The notes: a model not told the origin generated them from the sequence alone. Counted from the first letter of the stretch, positions 33,981-44,579 are shown. The stretch is DNA of 64,000 nucleotides from Paenibacillus sp. GP183 (GCF_900104695.1 NZ_FNSW01000001.1:4024001-4088000), one strand, 5' to 3'. Numbers and translations are program-made.

Positions 33981-35660
33981 ATGGGAATGGGAATAGTGCA
34001 GGTAGCCATTACGCTTGTCATTATTATGCTGCTTGTCAAGCCTGTTGGCAGCTACTTAGTGAAAGTATTCGGTTCTGAGAAGACAAAGCTGGATCGCGTA
34101 TTCGGTCCCTTTGAACGATTGATTTATCGAACCATTGGTGTACGTGAAGACGAATCGATGGGCTGGAAGAAATATTTAGGTGCGATGCTGGTTACCAACT
34201 TTGTGATGCTCCTTATGATTTATGCCACTTTTAGACTTCAGAAATATTTACCCTTAAACCCGGATAATATTGACAACGTGCCTCCGACTTTAGCTTTTAA
34301 TACAGCCATTTCATTTATTACCAATACGAACTGGCAGGCTTACAGCGGAGAAAACACATTATCTTATTTATCCCAGATGATCGCTATCACGTTTCCGATG
34401 TTTACATCAGCTGCAACTGGTTTTGCGTTAGCTATTGCTTTTATCAGAGGATTAATTGGAAGACAGGATAATCTGGGTAACTATTTTGTGGATATCACCC
34501 GTTCCATCACTCGGGTCTTTTTGCCTCTTTCCTTTATTGTTGCGTTGTTCCTTGTCTTTCAAGGAATCCCACAAACCATAGCGGGTGCTGTTGACGCTAC
34601 AACTATAGAAGGGGCGACACAGACGATCACCAGAGGATTGGTTGCTTCCTTGGAATCCATCAAACATCTTGGCACAAATGGTGGAGGGTGGTTTGGTACG
34701 AATGCCGCACATCCATTTGAGAATCCAACACCCTTAACCAATTTAGTTCATATTCTTAGCATGATGCTGCTTCCAACCGCACTGGTTTATGCTTTCGGTG
34801 TGATGATCCGCAATAAGAAACAAGGTTGGACTGTTTTCACGGCTATGGGCATCATTTTCCTAGTCATGCTGATTACTGTTTTCGTAGCTGAATTTAAGGG
34901 CACACCGGCTCTTCAAGCCCTAGGGATTCATGGTAATATGGAAGGTAAAGAGGTTCGCTTCGGTCTATCGGAATCAGCACTTTTTACAACTGCTACGACA
35001 GCGGCAACAACAGGAACGGTAAACAATATGCACGAATCGCTTACGCCGATGGGCGGATTCGTACCACTGGCTGAGATGATGCTGAATAACGTTTATGGCG
35101 GTAAAGGTGTGGGACTTCTCAATGGGCTTATGTATGTCATATTGTCCGTATTCATTTGTGGATTGATGGTCGGACGTACGCCAGAGTTTCTTGGGAAAAA
35201 AATTGAAGGTAAGGAAATCAAACTCGCATCCATCGCGCTTCTGATACATCCTGTGCTCATATTGGTGCCTACTGCCATTGCTTTAATGCGCCCGGAATCC
35301 GTCACATCCATTTCTAGCTCGGGATTCCATGGCCTTACCGAGGTCTTGTATAATTTCACTTCGGGAGCGGCTAATAACGGATCTGCTTTTGCCGGTATGT
35401 CAGCCAATACGAATTTCTATAACATGTCGATAGGACTTGTTATGCTTTTTGGACGCTACATTTCGATTATTTGTATGCTGGCTATTGCCGGTTCACTTGC
35501 AACCAAACGTGTTGTTCCGGTATCTACAGGAACCTTACGCACAGATACAACACTATTCACAGGAATTTTGATCATGATCATCGTGCTGGTAGGGGCGCTC
35601 ACTTTCTTCCCGGCCGTTGCGTTAGGGCCGATTGCAGAGCAATTAGGCATGCTTCATTAG
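33981..35660 (+). CDS. kdpA: K+-transporting ATPase subunit A
   Basis: 559-residue channel-like subunit that selects and binds K+ in the membrane, related to the KtrB/TrkH superfamily with four pore repeats. Filter-like segments are visible: ITNTNWQAYSGE, LGTNGGGWFGTNAAHPFENP, AATTGTVNNMHE and TSGAANNGSAF. Length and ten-helix pattern match family norms. RBS AGCAGGAGGAG. It is followed 27 bases later by kdpB. Confidence 0.97.
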   Translation: MGMGIVQVAITLVIIMLLVKPVGSYLVKVFGSEKTKLDRVFGPFERLIYRTIGVREDESMGWKKYLGAMLVTNFVMLLMIYATFRLQKYLPLNPDNIDNVPPTLAFNTAISFITNTNWQAYSGENTLSYLSQMIAITFPMFTSAATGFALAIAFIRGLIGRQDNLGNYFVDITRSITRVFLPLSFIVALFLVFQGIPQTIAGAVDATTIEGATQTITRGLVASLESIKHLGTNGGGWFGTNAAHPFENPTPLTNLVHILSMMLLPTALVYAFGVMIRNKKQGWTVFTAMGIIFLVMLITVFVAEFKGTPALQALGIHGNMEGKEVRFGLSESALFTTATTAATTGTVNNMHESLTPMGGFVPLAEMMLNNVYGGKGVGLLNGLMYVILSVFICGLMVGRTPEFLGKKIEGKEIKLASIALLIHPVLILVPTAIALMRPESVTSISSSGFHGLTEVLYNFTSGAANNGSAFAGMSANTNFYNMSIGLVMLFGRYISIICMLAIAGSLATKRVVPVSTGTLRTDTTLFTGILIMIIVLVGALTFFPAVALGPIAEQLGMLH

Positions 35661-35687
35661 CATCACTGAAATTAGAGGAGGATTCAT

Positions 35688-37730
35688 ATGGCTGCGGTGC
35701 GAAGTAAAACACTTTCCCAACAAATTGTAAATCAAGCATTACTGGATTCGTTTAAAAAATTAAACCCTGCAGTTCTGATTAAAAATCCGGTTATGTTTGT
35801 GGTGGAAATCGGAACTCTGATTACCCTTATCTTATCCTTTGCGCCCGATGCTTTCGGAACAACAGGCGTGGGCAGTGGATATAACCTTGCAGTATTCTTC
35901 ATTCTTTTATTTACTTTATTATTTGCCAACTTTGCCGAAGCGATTGCTGAAGGTCGAGGAAAAGCACAAGCCGATAATTTACGGAAAACCAAATCCGATA
36001 CGATTGCCCGCCTTGTACAAAAAGACGGCAGCTTCAAGCAGGTTTCTTCAACGCAGCTGCGTAAGGGCGATATCGTCCGTGTCGATATTGGAGAAATCAT
36101 ACCTTCGGATGGGGAGATTATTGAAGGGCTGGCATCTATAGACGAGTCGGCCATTACCGGAGAGTCCGCTCCCGTTATTAAAGAAGCAGGCGGTGACTTC
36201 TCTTCCGTTACCGGAGGTACAAGGGTCGTATCCGACTACATTATAGTGAAAGTGCTGACGGATCCCGGCGAGTCCTTCCTGGATCGGATGATTGCCTTGG
36301 TTGAAGGCGCCAAGCGCCAGAAGACGCCTAATGAGATTGCCCTGACTACCTTATTAGCCGTTCTTACGTTAATTTTCTTGATTGTGATCATGACCATCGT
36401 ACCCTTTGCGAATTACCTTGGCGTTAATCTGGATGTAGCCACCTTGATTGCCTTGCTCGTTTGTTTGATTCCGACGACCATTGGCGGCTTGCTTTCTGCT
36501 ATCGGGATTGCAGGGATGGACCGTGTTACCCAATTCAATGTACTTGCCATGTCAGGTAAAGCGGTAGAAGCCGCGGGCGATATTGATACCATGATTCTGG
36601 ATAAAACAGGTACCATCACTTTCGGAAATCGGATGGCAGCAGAATTTCTTCCTGTTGGAGGAGAGTCGGCAAAAACGATCACCTTAATTGCCTTACAAGC
36701 TTCCATTAAAGACGAAACTCCCGAGGGACGTTCTGTGGTAGAGCTGGCTCATAAGAATGGCGCAACCTGGGCAATGAATGAATACGAAAACGCCGATCCT
36801 GTGGAGTTTAGTGCTGAAACCCGAATGTCTGGGCTCAATTTGAAGGATGGTACAGAGATTCGTAAAGGTGCTGTCGATGCGATTAAAAAATATGTATCCG
36901 CTAAAGGCGGGAGTATTCCGAGTGACTTGGAAGAGAAGTCAAACGGAATAGCCCGTGAAGGTGGAACGCCGCTGGCTGTTGCAGTAAACGGCAAAATTTA
37001 TGGTGTCATCTATTTGAAGGATACCGTGAAACCGGGACTTAAAGAGCGTTTCGCAGAGCTCCGGGCCATGGGAATTAAAACGGTGATGTGTACCGGAGAT
37101 AACCCGTTAACCGCAGCTACCATTGCAAAAGAAGCTGGCGTAGATGAGTTTATTGCCGAAGCGAAGCCTGAAGATAAAATTGCCGCCATTAAACGCGAGC
37201 AGCAGGAAGGCAAATTAGTCGCCATGACCGGTGATGGTACGAACGATGCTCCGGCGCTTGCTCAAGCGGATGTGGGACTCGCGATGAATTCAGGTACCAT
37301 GGCAGCCAAGGAAGCGGCCAATATGATCGATCTCGATTCGGACCCAACGAAGCTGTTATCCGTAATTTCTATTGGAAAACAGCTGCTGATTACTCGCGGT
37401 GCCTTGACTACCTTTTCTATCGCAAACGATGTCGCCAAATATTTTGCGATCATTCCAGCGATGTTTATGATAGCCTTCCCGCAGCTGCAAGCTCTCAATA
37501 TCATGAGCTTGGCTTCACCGCAGTCAGCTATTCTTTCGGCTTTAATTTTTAACGCGATCATTATTCCGCTGCTTATTCCCGTTGCCATGAGAGGTGTGAA
37601 GTATATACCGCAATCAGCCGATAAACTGTTAGGCAGAAATATCCTTGTCTATGGTGTCGGCGGAGTAATCGTACCTTTCGTAGGCATTAAAATCATCGAT
37701 TTGATCTTACATGGATTGCAAATAGTCTAA
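35688..37730 (+). CDS. kdpB: K+-transporting ATPase subunit B
   Basis: 680-residue catalytic P-type ATPase subunit that couples ATP hydrolysis to K+ import through KdpA. TGES in [30 protein letters not shown] in the membrane, phospho-Asp in [14 protein letters not shown], and [18 protein letters not shown] are intact. RBS AGAGGAGGA. It is clearly related to, but different from, the KdpB at 27178-29202, so the genome carries at least two. Confidence 0.97.
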   Translation: MAAVRSKTLSQQIVNQALLDSFKKLNPAVLIKNPVMFVVEIGTLITLILSFAPDAFGTTGVGSGYNLAVFFILLFTLLFANFAEAIAEGRGKAQADNLRKTKSDTIARLVQKDGSFKQVSSTQLRKGDIVRVDIGEIIPSDGEIIEGLASIDESAITGESAPVIKEAGGDFSSVTGGTRVVSDYIIVKVLTDPGESFLDRMIALVEGAKRQKTPNEIALTTLLAVLTLIFLIVIMTIVPFANYLGVNLDVATLIALLVCLIPTTIGGLLSAIGIAGMDRVTQFNVLAMSGKAVEAAGDIDTMILDKTGTITFGNRMAAEFLPVGGESAKTITLIALQASIKDETPEGRSVVELAHKNGATWAMNEYENADPVEFSAETRMSGLNLKDGTEIRKGAVDAIKKYVSAKGGSIPSDLEEKSNGIAREGGTPLAVAVNGKIYGVIYLKDTVKPGLKERFAELRAMGIKTVMCTGDNPLTAATIAKEAGVDEFIAEAKPEDKIAAIKREQQEGKLVAMTGDGTNDAPALAQADVGLAMNSGTMAAKEAANMIDLDSDPTKLLSVISIGKQLLITRGALTTFSIANDVAKYFAIIPAMFMIAFPQLQALNIMSLASPQSAILSALIFNAIIIPLLIPVAMRGVKYIPQSADKLLGRNILVYGVGGVIVPFVGIKIIDLILHGLQIV

Positions 37731-37754
37731 TTTGAATGAGTCAGGAGAATAACT

Positions 37755-38315
37755 ATGAAAATGACCTGGATAGCTATAAGAGCCTCTATTGTCCTAATGG
37801 TGATCTGCGGATTGATCTATCCCCTCGTCACGACGGGTGTTGCACAAGCCATTTTTCCTAGACAAGCGAACGGCAGTTTAATTGAATCTAATGGAGTCGT
37901 TCAAGGCTCCGAGCTGCTGGCCCAAAATTTCGAATCACCCAAGTTCTTTCACCCTCGAGCCTCCGCTGCTAAGTATGACCCGAAAAGCTCGGCTGGCTCT
38001 AATGTGGCGATATCAGACAGTGATTATGTCAAAGGGATATCCGATCAAATTGATGCATTGAAAAAAGAAAACCCAACGCTGAATGATGTTCCTGCGGACT
38101 TGGTTACTGTTTCGGGGTCTGGTTTTGACCCGGACCTCTCGCCTGAGGGCGCAAGGGCTCAGGTTCCCAGGATCAGCACTGAAACCGGGGTATCTGCTGA
38201 TCTTATTCAACAATTAATAGATAAGCAAACGATGAATCGACAGCTCGGCATTTTCGGAGAACCGCGAGTGAACGTGCTTGATTTGAATCTAGGTCTTCTC
38301 CAGCTGCAAAAGTAA
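37755..38315 (+). CDS. kdpC: K+-transporting ATPase subunit C
   Basis: 186-residue KdpC with one N-terminal helix (about 8-30) and an outer domain. Family marks: GLIYPLVTTG, QANGSLIE, GSELLAQNF, FHPRASAAKYDPKSSAGSN and VNVLDLNLGL. It assists K+ capture by KdpA. RBS CAGGAGAAT. A strong terminator follows immediately, so the KdpD-like gene may be partly separated from kdpFABC. Confidence 0.96.
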   Translation: MKMTWIAIRASIVLMVICGLIYPLVTTGVAQAIFPRQANGSLIESNGVVQGSELLAQNFESPKFFHPRASAAKYDPKSSAGSNVAISDSDYVKGISDQIDALKKENPTLNDVPADLVTVSGSGFDPDLSPEGARAQVPRISTETGVSADLIQQLIDKQTMNRQLGIFGEPRVNVLDLNLGLLQLQK

Positions 38316-38327
38316 ATGAAGCAAGCT

Positions 38328-38356
38328 GCCGCTCCTTTTCAAAAGGAGCGGCTTTT
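38328..38356 (+). terminator. Intrinsic terminator after kdpC
   Basis: Stem GCCGCTCC...GGAGCGGC with a TTTTCAAAA top, then TTTTG. It lies 12 bases after the kdpC stop and 30 bases before the KdpD-like start, so it may attenuate rather than fully block read-through. Confidence 0.8.
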
Positions 38357-38385
38357 GAAGTTTATACGACCGGAAGGTGATGATA

Positions 38386-40713
38386 TTGGACAGCTTTAAG
38401 AGAAAAACGCCTGAAGAAATCCTGGCATCGATCTCTAATCTCCACCGGGGCAGGTTGAAAATCTACCTTGGAGCCGTTACGGGTTCTGGAAAGACCTATC
38501 ACATGCTCAGAGAGGGCCAGTTATTAAAACAGCAGGGCATCGATGTTGTGATTTGTGCGGTGACTACTCTTCAAAGACCTGAGACCATAGAACAGCTGGG
38601 AAACTTGGAAAAAATTCCCAGTATTCATTGGTTTAAAGATGGGATCGAACAAAAGGATTTGAATCTGGATATGCTCATCGAACGCAATCCGGAAGTGGTT
38701 TTGGTGGATGGGCTGGCTCATCGAAATAGAGCGGGGGCTCAATTTGCCACAAGATTGGAAGACATTAAATATTTACTCAGCAAAGATATAAGCGTGATAA
38801 CAACGGTTAACGTCTATGAATTGGCAGGCGCTAAAGAGATGGCCAAGAAGCTGACGGGAATTGAAGTTACGGAAACGGTCCCTTCCGATACCTTGGAGCT
38901 TGCGGATGAGGTCAGACTCATTGATGTAACACCGGAAACCATCCTGAGCCGCATGGCCGAAGGGAATCTGAAGGTGAATCAGGATAAATCCGTATTCAAG
39001 CGCGGCAACCTCGGTGTATTAAGAGAGCTTGCTCTTCGGCTTGTTGCCGAAGGTGTCAATGACTCCTTGGATAAACATAGGGAAGAGATGGGAATGGTTG
39101 GCCCTTCCGGCGCAACCGAAAGGATTCTGGTATCCGTTCAATATCATTGGAATGGTTCCTTATATGTACGGAGAGGCGACCAAGTCGCAAAAAGACTGAA
39201 TGGAGATTTGCTGGTCGTTTGCTTTCATGATGCCAAAAGGGCCATGTCCAAAGAAAAAACGACGTTTAAAAGATCGATAGTCAAGCTTGTGGATAAAGTA
39301 GGAGGGGAGTTTGAAGAACTGCCAATTGTCAGTCGCAGGTCCATTCCTAAAATACTGGTTGCCTACGCAACAGAGAAAAATGTGACCCGCATCGTTTTAG
39401 GTCATTCCAAACATACACGATGGGAAGAATTTTGGAAGGGTTCCATTGTCAATGATATTTTAAGAAGGACAAAAAATATTGATGTATTTTTGATGGCGGA
39501 TCGAGCCGAGCATGAGGGAGAGCGTATTCTTCCTGCAAAAATGACCTCACCTATAAATGAGACGGAAATGTTTCGTCGATTGAGCAATCAAGAGGTAAAA
39601 GAACGAATCGGTGAAATTAAACGCGGCAAATTTAAAGTATATATCGGAGCTGCGCCCGGTGTTGGAAAGACCTATACCATGCTTCGTGAAGGCAATGATT
39701 TGAAAAAAAAATGCATTCAAGTCTGTATAGGTCTATTGGAGGCGCATGGGCGTAAAGAGACCTTGGCTCAAGTCAATGATTTAGAAATCATACCTCGGCA
39801 GTCTATTCATTATCAGGGCTTGGTTTTGGAAGAATTGGATACGGAAGCTATTATTCGCCGTGCACCGGATGTCGTTTTGATTGATGAACTGGCCCATACG
39901 AATGTTCCGGGGAGCAAGAATAAAAAGAGATACGAAGATGTGCTAGAGATCCTTGAAGCTGGAATTAATGTCATTACAACGGTTAACGTGCAGCACCTGG
40001 AAAGCTTGAATGACGCCGTTCATCAAATTACCGGAATAAAAGTAAGAGAAACCGTTCCAGATGACATCCTTCGCTTAGCGGACGAAGTTCAATTAATCGA
40101 TGTTTCCCCTCAGGCCCTGCAGCAAAGAATGAAGGAAGGCAAAGTATATGACATGCAAAAAGTGGACCAGGCGCTAAGTAATTTTTTTAAAACAGGAAAT
40201 TTGATTGCATTACGTGAGCTTGCTTTGCGTGAGATTGCCGATGACGTGGATGAACGACTGGAATCCCTGGAGCGTAAAAGCTCGCTGAGAGGTCCCTGGC
40301 GAAAAAAAGAAGTTATTTTTGTTTGTGTGAATGATACGCCTCACGCGGAAAGGCTGATACGCAGGGGATTTCGTATCGCCTATCGTTTAAAGGCTGCCTG
40401 GTATGTCAATTTTGTTCAAACGGATCCTCGTGAAAATCATGATTTGAATAAGCGTTTGGAGGTACTGAAAAAGCTGACGGTTCGTTTAGGCGGCAAATTT
40501 GAAATTCATTTTTCTGAAGGTACAAATCAAATCCCCCAGGTTCTTGCAGCTAAAGCTGAAGAAGCGGGTGCCTCTCAAATCATCGTTGGCCAGTCCAAAC
40601 AATTTTTCTGGGAGGAGCTCTGGAAAGGATCTGTGGTCATTCGCTTGCTTCGACTAGTCCGGCATATGGATGTTCTGGTCGTTGCGGATTATGATCCGAA
40701 TATGAACATCTAG
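38386..40713 (+). CDS. Kinase-less KdpD-like sensor protein with duplicated KdpD-N + USP modules
   Basis: About 775 residues built of two fused modules, each a KdpD N-terminal ATPase-like domain plus a universal-stress-protein-like domain. Module 1 (about 1-385) has Walker A GAVTGSGKT at 29-37 but a changed motif VDGLAHRN. Module 2 (from about 390) has the canonical GAAPGVGKT near 421-429 and IDELAHTN. There are no DUF4118 membrane helices and no histidine-kinase domain. TTG 38386 suits the AAGGTGA site best; GTG 38377 and ATG 38380 are in frame. It probably senses K+ or a nucleotide (USP domains of some KdpD proteins bind c-di-AMP) without phosphotransfer. No kdpE is seen in the window. Confidence 0.9.
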   Translation: MDSFKRKTPEEILASISNLHRGRLKIYLGAVTGSGKTYHMLREGQLLKQQGIDVVICAVTTLQRPETIEQLGNLEKIPSIHWFKDGIEQKDLNLDMLIERNPEVVLVDGLAHRNRAGAQFATRLEDIKYLLSKDISVITTVNVYELAGAKEMAKKLTGIEVTETVPSDTLELADEVRLIDVTPETILSRMAEGNLKVNQDKSVFKRGNLGVLRELALRLVAEGVNDSLDKHREEMGMVGPSGATERILVSVQYHWNGSLYVRRGDQVAKRLNGDLLVVCFHDAKRAMSKEKTTFKRSIVKLVDKVGGEFEELPIVSRRSIPKILVAYATEKNVTRIVLGHSKHTRWEEFWKGSIVNDILRRTKNIDVFLMADRAEHEGERILPAKMTSPINETEMFRRLSNQEVKERIGEIKRGKFKVYIGAAPGVGKTYTMLREGNDLKKKCIQVCIGLLEAHGRKETLAQVNDLEIIPRQSIHYQGLVLEELDTEAIIRRAPDVVLIDELAHTNVPGSKNKKRYEDVLEILEAGINVITTVNVQHLESLNDAVHQITGIKVRETVPDDILRLADEVQLIDVSPQALQQRMKEGKVYDMQKVDQALSNFFKTGNLIALRELALREIADDVDERLESLERKSSLRGPWRKKEVIFVCVNDTPHAERLIRRGFRIAYRLKAAWYVNFVQTDPRENHDLNKRLEVLKKLTVRLGGKFEIHFSEGTNQIPQVLAAKAEEAGASQIIVGQSKQFFWEELWKGSVVIRLLRLVRHMDVLVVADYDPNMNI

Positions 40714-40719
40714 GCAAAA

Positions 40720-40763
40720 AGCCTTCAAAACCACTATCGAAGTGGAATTGAAGGCTTATTTTA
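40720..40763. terminator. Terminator between convergent kdpD-like and peptide ABC genes
   Basis: Two-part stem AAGCCTTCAA...TTGAAGGCTT with an inner CCACT/AGTGG hairpin, A-rich left flank and TATTTT right flank. It can serve both converging transcripts. Confidence 0.8.
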
Positions 40764-40785
40764 CATATAAATCAGGGACAATGCT

Positions 40786-41679
40786 TTATTGCTTCATACG
40801 CGGGTCCAGCACATCGCGCAGACCATCTCCCATCAGGTTGAACCCGAGCACGGTAAGCACAATCGAAACGCCTGGGAAAATAACCGTCCATGGAGCTGTA
40901 TCGATGAACTGGCGAGAATCAGACAATATCTTGCCCCATTCCGGCTCCGGCGGCTGGGCGCCAAGGCCGAGGAAACCGAGAGCGGCCGCTTCAATGATCG
41001 CCGTCGCGATACTCAGCGTACCCTGCACAATAATAGGCGCCAAGCTATTCGGCAGAATATAGCTTAACAGAATGCGGCGATCCTTCATCCCGAGCGCACG
41101 TGCCGCAGTGATGAATTCTTCCTCCTTGAGGCTAAGCACCCGCGAGCGCACAAGCCGTCCGAAGGTCGGCACATTGACTATGGCGATCGCATAAAGGGCG
41201 TTTTGCAGAGACGGTCCGAGCGCTGCTACGACTGCAATGGCCAGCAAAATGCCGGGAAACGACAACAAAATGTCAAACAGGCGCGAAATCAGCATATCCA
41301 CCCACCGACCGTAATATCCAGCGAGAATACCGAGCATTGTTCCGATGACGACGGATCCGCTTACGGAGAAAAGCCCGACCCATAAGGAAATACGAGAGCC
41401 GTATACAATACGGGTAAACAAATCCCGTCCGAGGTCGTCCGTACCGAACCAATGCTGGCCTGACGGCGGCTGAAGCCGGTCCATTAGCGATTGTGCCTTA
41501 TAATCGTACGTAGTTAGAAGGGGGGCGCAGATAGCGACTACGATGAAAAATACAATGATGAATAGCCCTAACAAGGCCATTTTGTTCCGTTTGAAGCCTT
41601 TCCACGCATCCCGCCAAGGGCTCGCGGCTTGCTCCTTTATGACGTTGACAGAACCCGGTTGAATCGTCGTTTCAGACAT
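40786..41679 (-). CDS. Oligopeptide ABC transporter permease, OppC/DppC type
   Basis: 297 residues, six helices, cytoplasmic N-terminus. HWFGTDDLGRDLFTRI after the first helix; EAA loop FITAARALGMKDRRILLSYI; tail GFNLMGDGLRDVLDPRMKQ. ATG 41679 follows AGAGGTGATT; the in-frame extension further out overlaps the neighbouring permease gene and is not used. Last gene of a five-gene leftward operon. The region is visibly GC-richer than the kdp genes next to it. Confidence 0.92.
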   Translation of the reverse strand: MSETTIQPGSVNVIKEQAASPWRDAWKGFKRNKMALLGLFIIVFFIVVAICAPLLTTYDYKAQSLMDRLQPPSGQHWFGTDDLGRDLFTRIVYGSRISLWVGLFSVSGSVVIGTMLGILAGYYGRWVDMLISRLFDILLSFPGILLAIAVVAALGPSLQNALYAIAIVNVPTFGRLVRSRVLSLKEEEFITAARALGMKDRRILLSYILPNSLAPIIVQGTLSIATAIIEAAALGFLGLGAQPPEPEWGKILSDSRQFIDTAPWTVIFPGVSIVLTVLGFNLMGDGLRDVLDPRMKQ

Positions 41680-41689
41680 GGAATCACCT

Positions 41690-42694
41690 CTATTTGTAGC
41701 TGATGCGCGGGTCAATGGCCGCGTACAGGATATCCACCAGCAGGTTGATGATGACGAAGATGAAGGCAATCACCAGAATGCCCGATTGAATGACCGGATA
41801 GTCCCGTGAGCTGATCGCTTCGAAAATGTAGCGTCCAACGCCAGGCCATGCAAAGATGGTTTCAGTCAGCACTGCGCCGCCGAGCATACGGCCGGTCTGC
41901 AGACCGATGACTGTAACGATGGGGATCAATGCGTTTTTCAGCGCATGTTTATATACGACCAATACTTGCATGAGCCCTTTCGCCCTTGCTGTCCGGATAT
42001 AATCCAAACGCAGTACTTCAAGCATGCTTGAACGGGTCATGCGGGCGATGATCGCCATGGGGATCGTGGCCAGCGCGAATCCGGGCAAAATCAAGCGCTT
42101 CATGACTTCCCACCATTGATCCCAACGGCCGGCTAACACCGTATCGATCAAATATAAATGCGTTACGCCGACCACCGGATCGCGGGGGTTCATTCTCCCG
42201 ATGGTGGGCAGCCACTTAAGCTCTATGGCGAATATGAGCTGCTCCATCAGGCCAAGCCAGAAAATCGGCATCGATACCCCGATCAGAGCAATGAACATAC
42301 CCGTATAATCAAACCATGAGTTTTGTTTCCAGGCGCTTATGATGCCGGAATTAATCCCGATTACGACAGCAATCAATATGGCAAACGCGGTCAATTCCGC
42401 AGTAGCGGCCAGATATGGGCCGATTTCCTTTGAAATCGATTCTTTTGACTTGATGGATTGGCCAAGATCGCCATGAAGGAGTTTTGATACATAAGTCCCG
42501 TACTGTACGTACCAAGGTTTGTCCAACCCAAGCTCAGTACGCAACGCGGCTTTCGACTCCAGACTTGCCTTTTCCCCAAGGATAGTTTCTGCCGGATCCC
42601 CTGGTATCGCATGAATGATGGAAAACACGATAATCGTCATGCCGAGCAGTACGGGTATGAGGATCAGTAGTCGTCTGATGATGTAAGATAACAC
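41690..42694 (-). CDS. Oligopeptide ABC transporter permease, OppB/DppB type
   Basis: 334 residues with six helices, IHAIPGDPAE after helix 1, EAA loop RTARAKGLMQVLVVYKHALKN and C-terminal AAIDPRI. GTG start at 42694 behind CAGGTGAACC. Ten bases separate its stop from the OppC-type start, so the two are co-expressed as the channel pair of this importer. Confidence 0.92.
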   Translation of the reverse strand: MLSYIIRRLLILIPVLLGMTIIVFSIIHAIPGDPAETILGEKASLESKAALRTELGLDKPWYVQYGTYVSKLLHGDLGQSIKSKESISKEIGPYLAATAELTAFAILIAVVIGINSGIISAWKQNSWFDYTGMFIALIGVSMPIFWLGLMEQLIFAIELKWLPTIGRMNPRDPVVGVTHLYLIDTVLAGRWDQWWEVMKRLILPGFALATIPMAIIARMTRSSMLEVLRLDYIRTARAKGLMQVLVVYKHALKNALIPIVTVIGLQTGRMLGGAVLTETIFAWPGVGRYIFEAISSRDYPVIQSGILVIAFIFVIINLLVDILYAAIDPRISYK

Positions 42695-42788
42695 AATGGT
42701 TCACCTGCTTTTATGGGGTGATGTAAAGAACGGAGCTTCCGGAAGCGAGGAAGCCTCACGAAAGCTTTAAGAATCAAAACCAGTGAAA

Positions 42789-42822
42789 AAGGGTGGCAGC
42801 CTTTACTTGCCTGCCACCCTTG
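42789..42822 (-). terminator. Hairpin between binding-protein and permease genes
   Basis: Stem GGGTGGCAG/CTGCCACCC with a loop of about ten bases and a short run of T on the minus strand (CCCTTTTTCAC). It likely causes partial termination so that more binding protein than permease is made, as in the first dpp-like operon. Confidence 0.75.
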
Positions 42823-42836
42823 AGCAATGTTTCCCA

Positions 42837-44486
42837 TTACTTGAAATAAACATTCGAGTAAGCCTCTGAGCTTGTCGGAGAAGGAACATATCCCGTAAGA
42901 TTCGCTTTGGCGGCTAACAACGGTGTAGAGTGCACGAGGGGAATCCAAGGCACATCCTTCTTGATGATTTCCTGTGCTTTCTTATACGCATCAGCGCGCT
43001 TGTTCTTGTCGATTTCGGTTTGCGCGCCGACGAGCAGGGTATGCAGCTCTTCGTTCACATAAAATGTGCGGTTGTTGAGGCCGATGTTGCTCTTGTCGAG
43101 CAGAGCGTACAGGAAGTTATCCGGGTCACCATTGTCTCCAGTCCAACCGAGCATGAACAGATCGTCTTTCTGGCCTTTTTTCGTGTCATCAATGTAGGTC
43201 GCCCAGTCAGGAGACTCGATTTTCGTCTTCACGCCGATTTTGGCGAACTCGGCCTGCAGCGCTTCTGCGATTTTCTTGCCGTCCGGCATGTAAGGACGAG
43301 CGACAGGCATGGCATAGAATGTCAATTCATTCGGAATGCCGTTTGCGTATCCGGCTTCCGCAAGCAATTGCTTCGCTTTTTCCAGGTCGTACGGGTAGTC
43401 CTTCACGTCTTTGTTGTAGCCAAGGATGCTCGGAGGCATAGGGTTGGTCGCCGGTTCAGCAAGACCGCCATAGAAGGCTGAGATGAGCGCTTTCTTGTTG
43501 ACTGCATAGTTCAAGGCTAGACGTACCTTTGGATTGTCGAACGGTTTCTTGTTTATGTTGAATCCAACATAGCCGACGTTAAACGACGGACGGATGATTT
43601 TTTGCAAATCTTTGTTGCCTTCAAGCTTCTTCAGATCGTCCGGGTTCACGCCTTCGATCAGGTCAAGCTCTCCGTTAGCCAGCGCGTTGTAACGTGCGGA
43701 GTTGTCAGGAATGACGCGGACGATGACTTTATTCAGCTTTGGAAATCCTTGCTGCCAGTAATTCGGGTTTTTCTCCAATGTGATGGAGTCGTTGCGTTTC
43801 CACTCTTTGAAGACGAACGGTCCTGTGCCGACGGGCTCGGACTTAAATTTCTCTTTCTTCTCCTGTATCGCCTTCGGGCTTGCGATACTGAAGGTCGGCA
43901 TGGCGATGTTTTGCAGGAACGGCGCCTGCGGTATGTTCAAGGTAAACTCGACTGTATTCGGGTCGACGGCTTTTACATCCTTGATTACCCGCTTGTCTTC
44001 CGGACCGAACATGGTCTTATAGTAATCGAACGAATCACCTTGGAATTTATAAGGGCTTTGTGGATCGTTCCAACGTTTAAAGTTGAAGACGACTGCGTCT
44101 GCGTTAAAATCGGTGCCGTCGTGGAATTTGACGCCTTTACGCAGTTTGAATGTGTACTTCAAGCCGTCCGGGGATGCTTCCCAGCTCTCGGCGAGACCTG
44201 CTGTTACCTCTGTCGTACCTTCTTTGAAGTCGAGCAGTGTGTCGAACACGTTGTGAGCAATCTTGAGCGATTCTCCGTCGGTCACAATGGATGGGTCGAG
44301 GTTGGCCGAGTCACCGCCCCGTCCCACGATCAGGGTGTCTTGTACCTTCTTGGATTCTGCTTTTGGCGTTTCTTTCGCGCTGCTGGAACTCTTAGGTGCG
44401 GCTGCTGGTTCACTTTTGCTGCAACCTGTCAAAGCAAGCACAGAAATCAGTGTCGCTGCAAGCAGGTGGTGTGTCCATTTCTTCAT
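42837..44486 (-). CDS. Oligopeptide ABC transporter substrate-binding lipoprotein (family 5)
   Basis: 549 residues. Lipoprotein signal with LALTGC (Cys22) and an Ala/Ser/Lys-rich linker. The body has VGRGGDSANLDPS, FKLRKGVKFHDGTDFNADAVVF, EPVGTGPFVFKEWKR and FNINKKPFDNPKVRLALNYAV, typical of DppA-like binding proteins. The ligand is unknown. Unlike the 3.7-kb copy, it lies between the ATPase genes (upstream) and permease genes (downstream). RBS AAGGGAG. Confidence 0.93.
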   Translation of the reverse strand: MKKWTHHLLAATLISVLALTGCSKSEPAAAPKSSSSAKETPKAESKKVQDTLIVGRGGDSANLDPSIVTDGESLKIAHNVFDTLLDFKEGTTEVTAGLAESWEASPDGLKYTFKLRKGVKFHDGTDFNADAVVFNFKRWNDPQSPYKFQGDSFDYYKTMFGPEDKRVIKDVKAVDPNTVEFTLNIPQAPFLQNIAMPTFSIASPKAIQEKKEKFKSEPVGTGPFVFKEWKRNDSITLEKNPNYWQQGFPKLNKVIVRVIPDNSARYNALANGELDLIEGVNPDDLKKLEGNKDLQKIIRPSFNVGYVGFNINKKPFDNPKVRLALNYAVNKKALISAFYGGLAEPATNPMPPSILGYNKDVKDYPYDLEKAKQLLAEAGYANGIPNELTFYAMPVARPYMPDGKKIAEALQAEFAKIGVKTKIESPDWATYIDDTKKGQKDDLFMLGWTGDNGDPDNFLYALLDKSNIGLNNRTFYVNEELHTLLVGAQTEIDKNKRADAYKKAQEIIKKDVPWIPLVHSTPLLAAKANLTGYVPSPTSSEAYSNVYFK

Positions 44487-44579
44487 CGGAAACCTACTCC
44501 CTTCTTTTTTTGAAAATGTTATTTATGTTTCCACCACCGGTTCCATTGCCGGTCCCGGAGTACAGATGGCATAGTAAGG

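Noticed and set aside
43602-44513. Open frame of 303 codons on the plus strand inside the second binding-protein gene
   Set aside because: Antisense shadow of a well-supported lipoprotein gene; composition rich in Cys/Phe/Val typical of reverse-frame artefacts.
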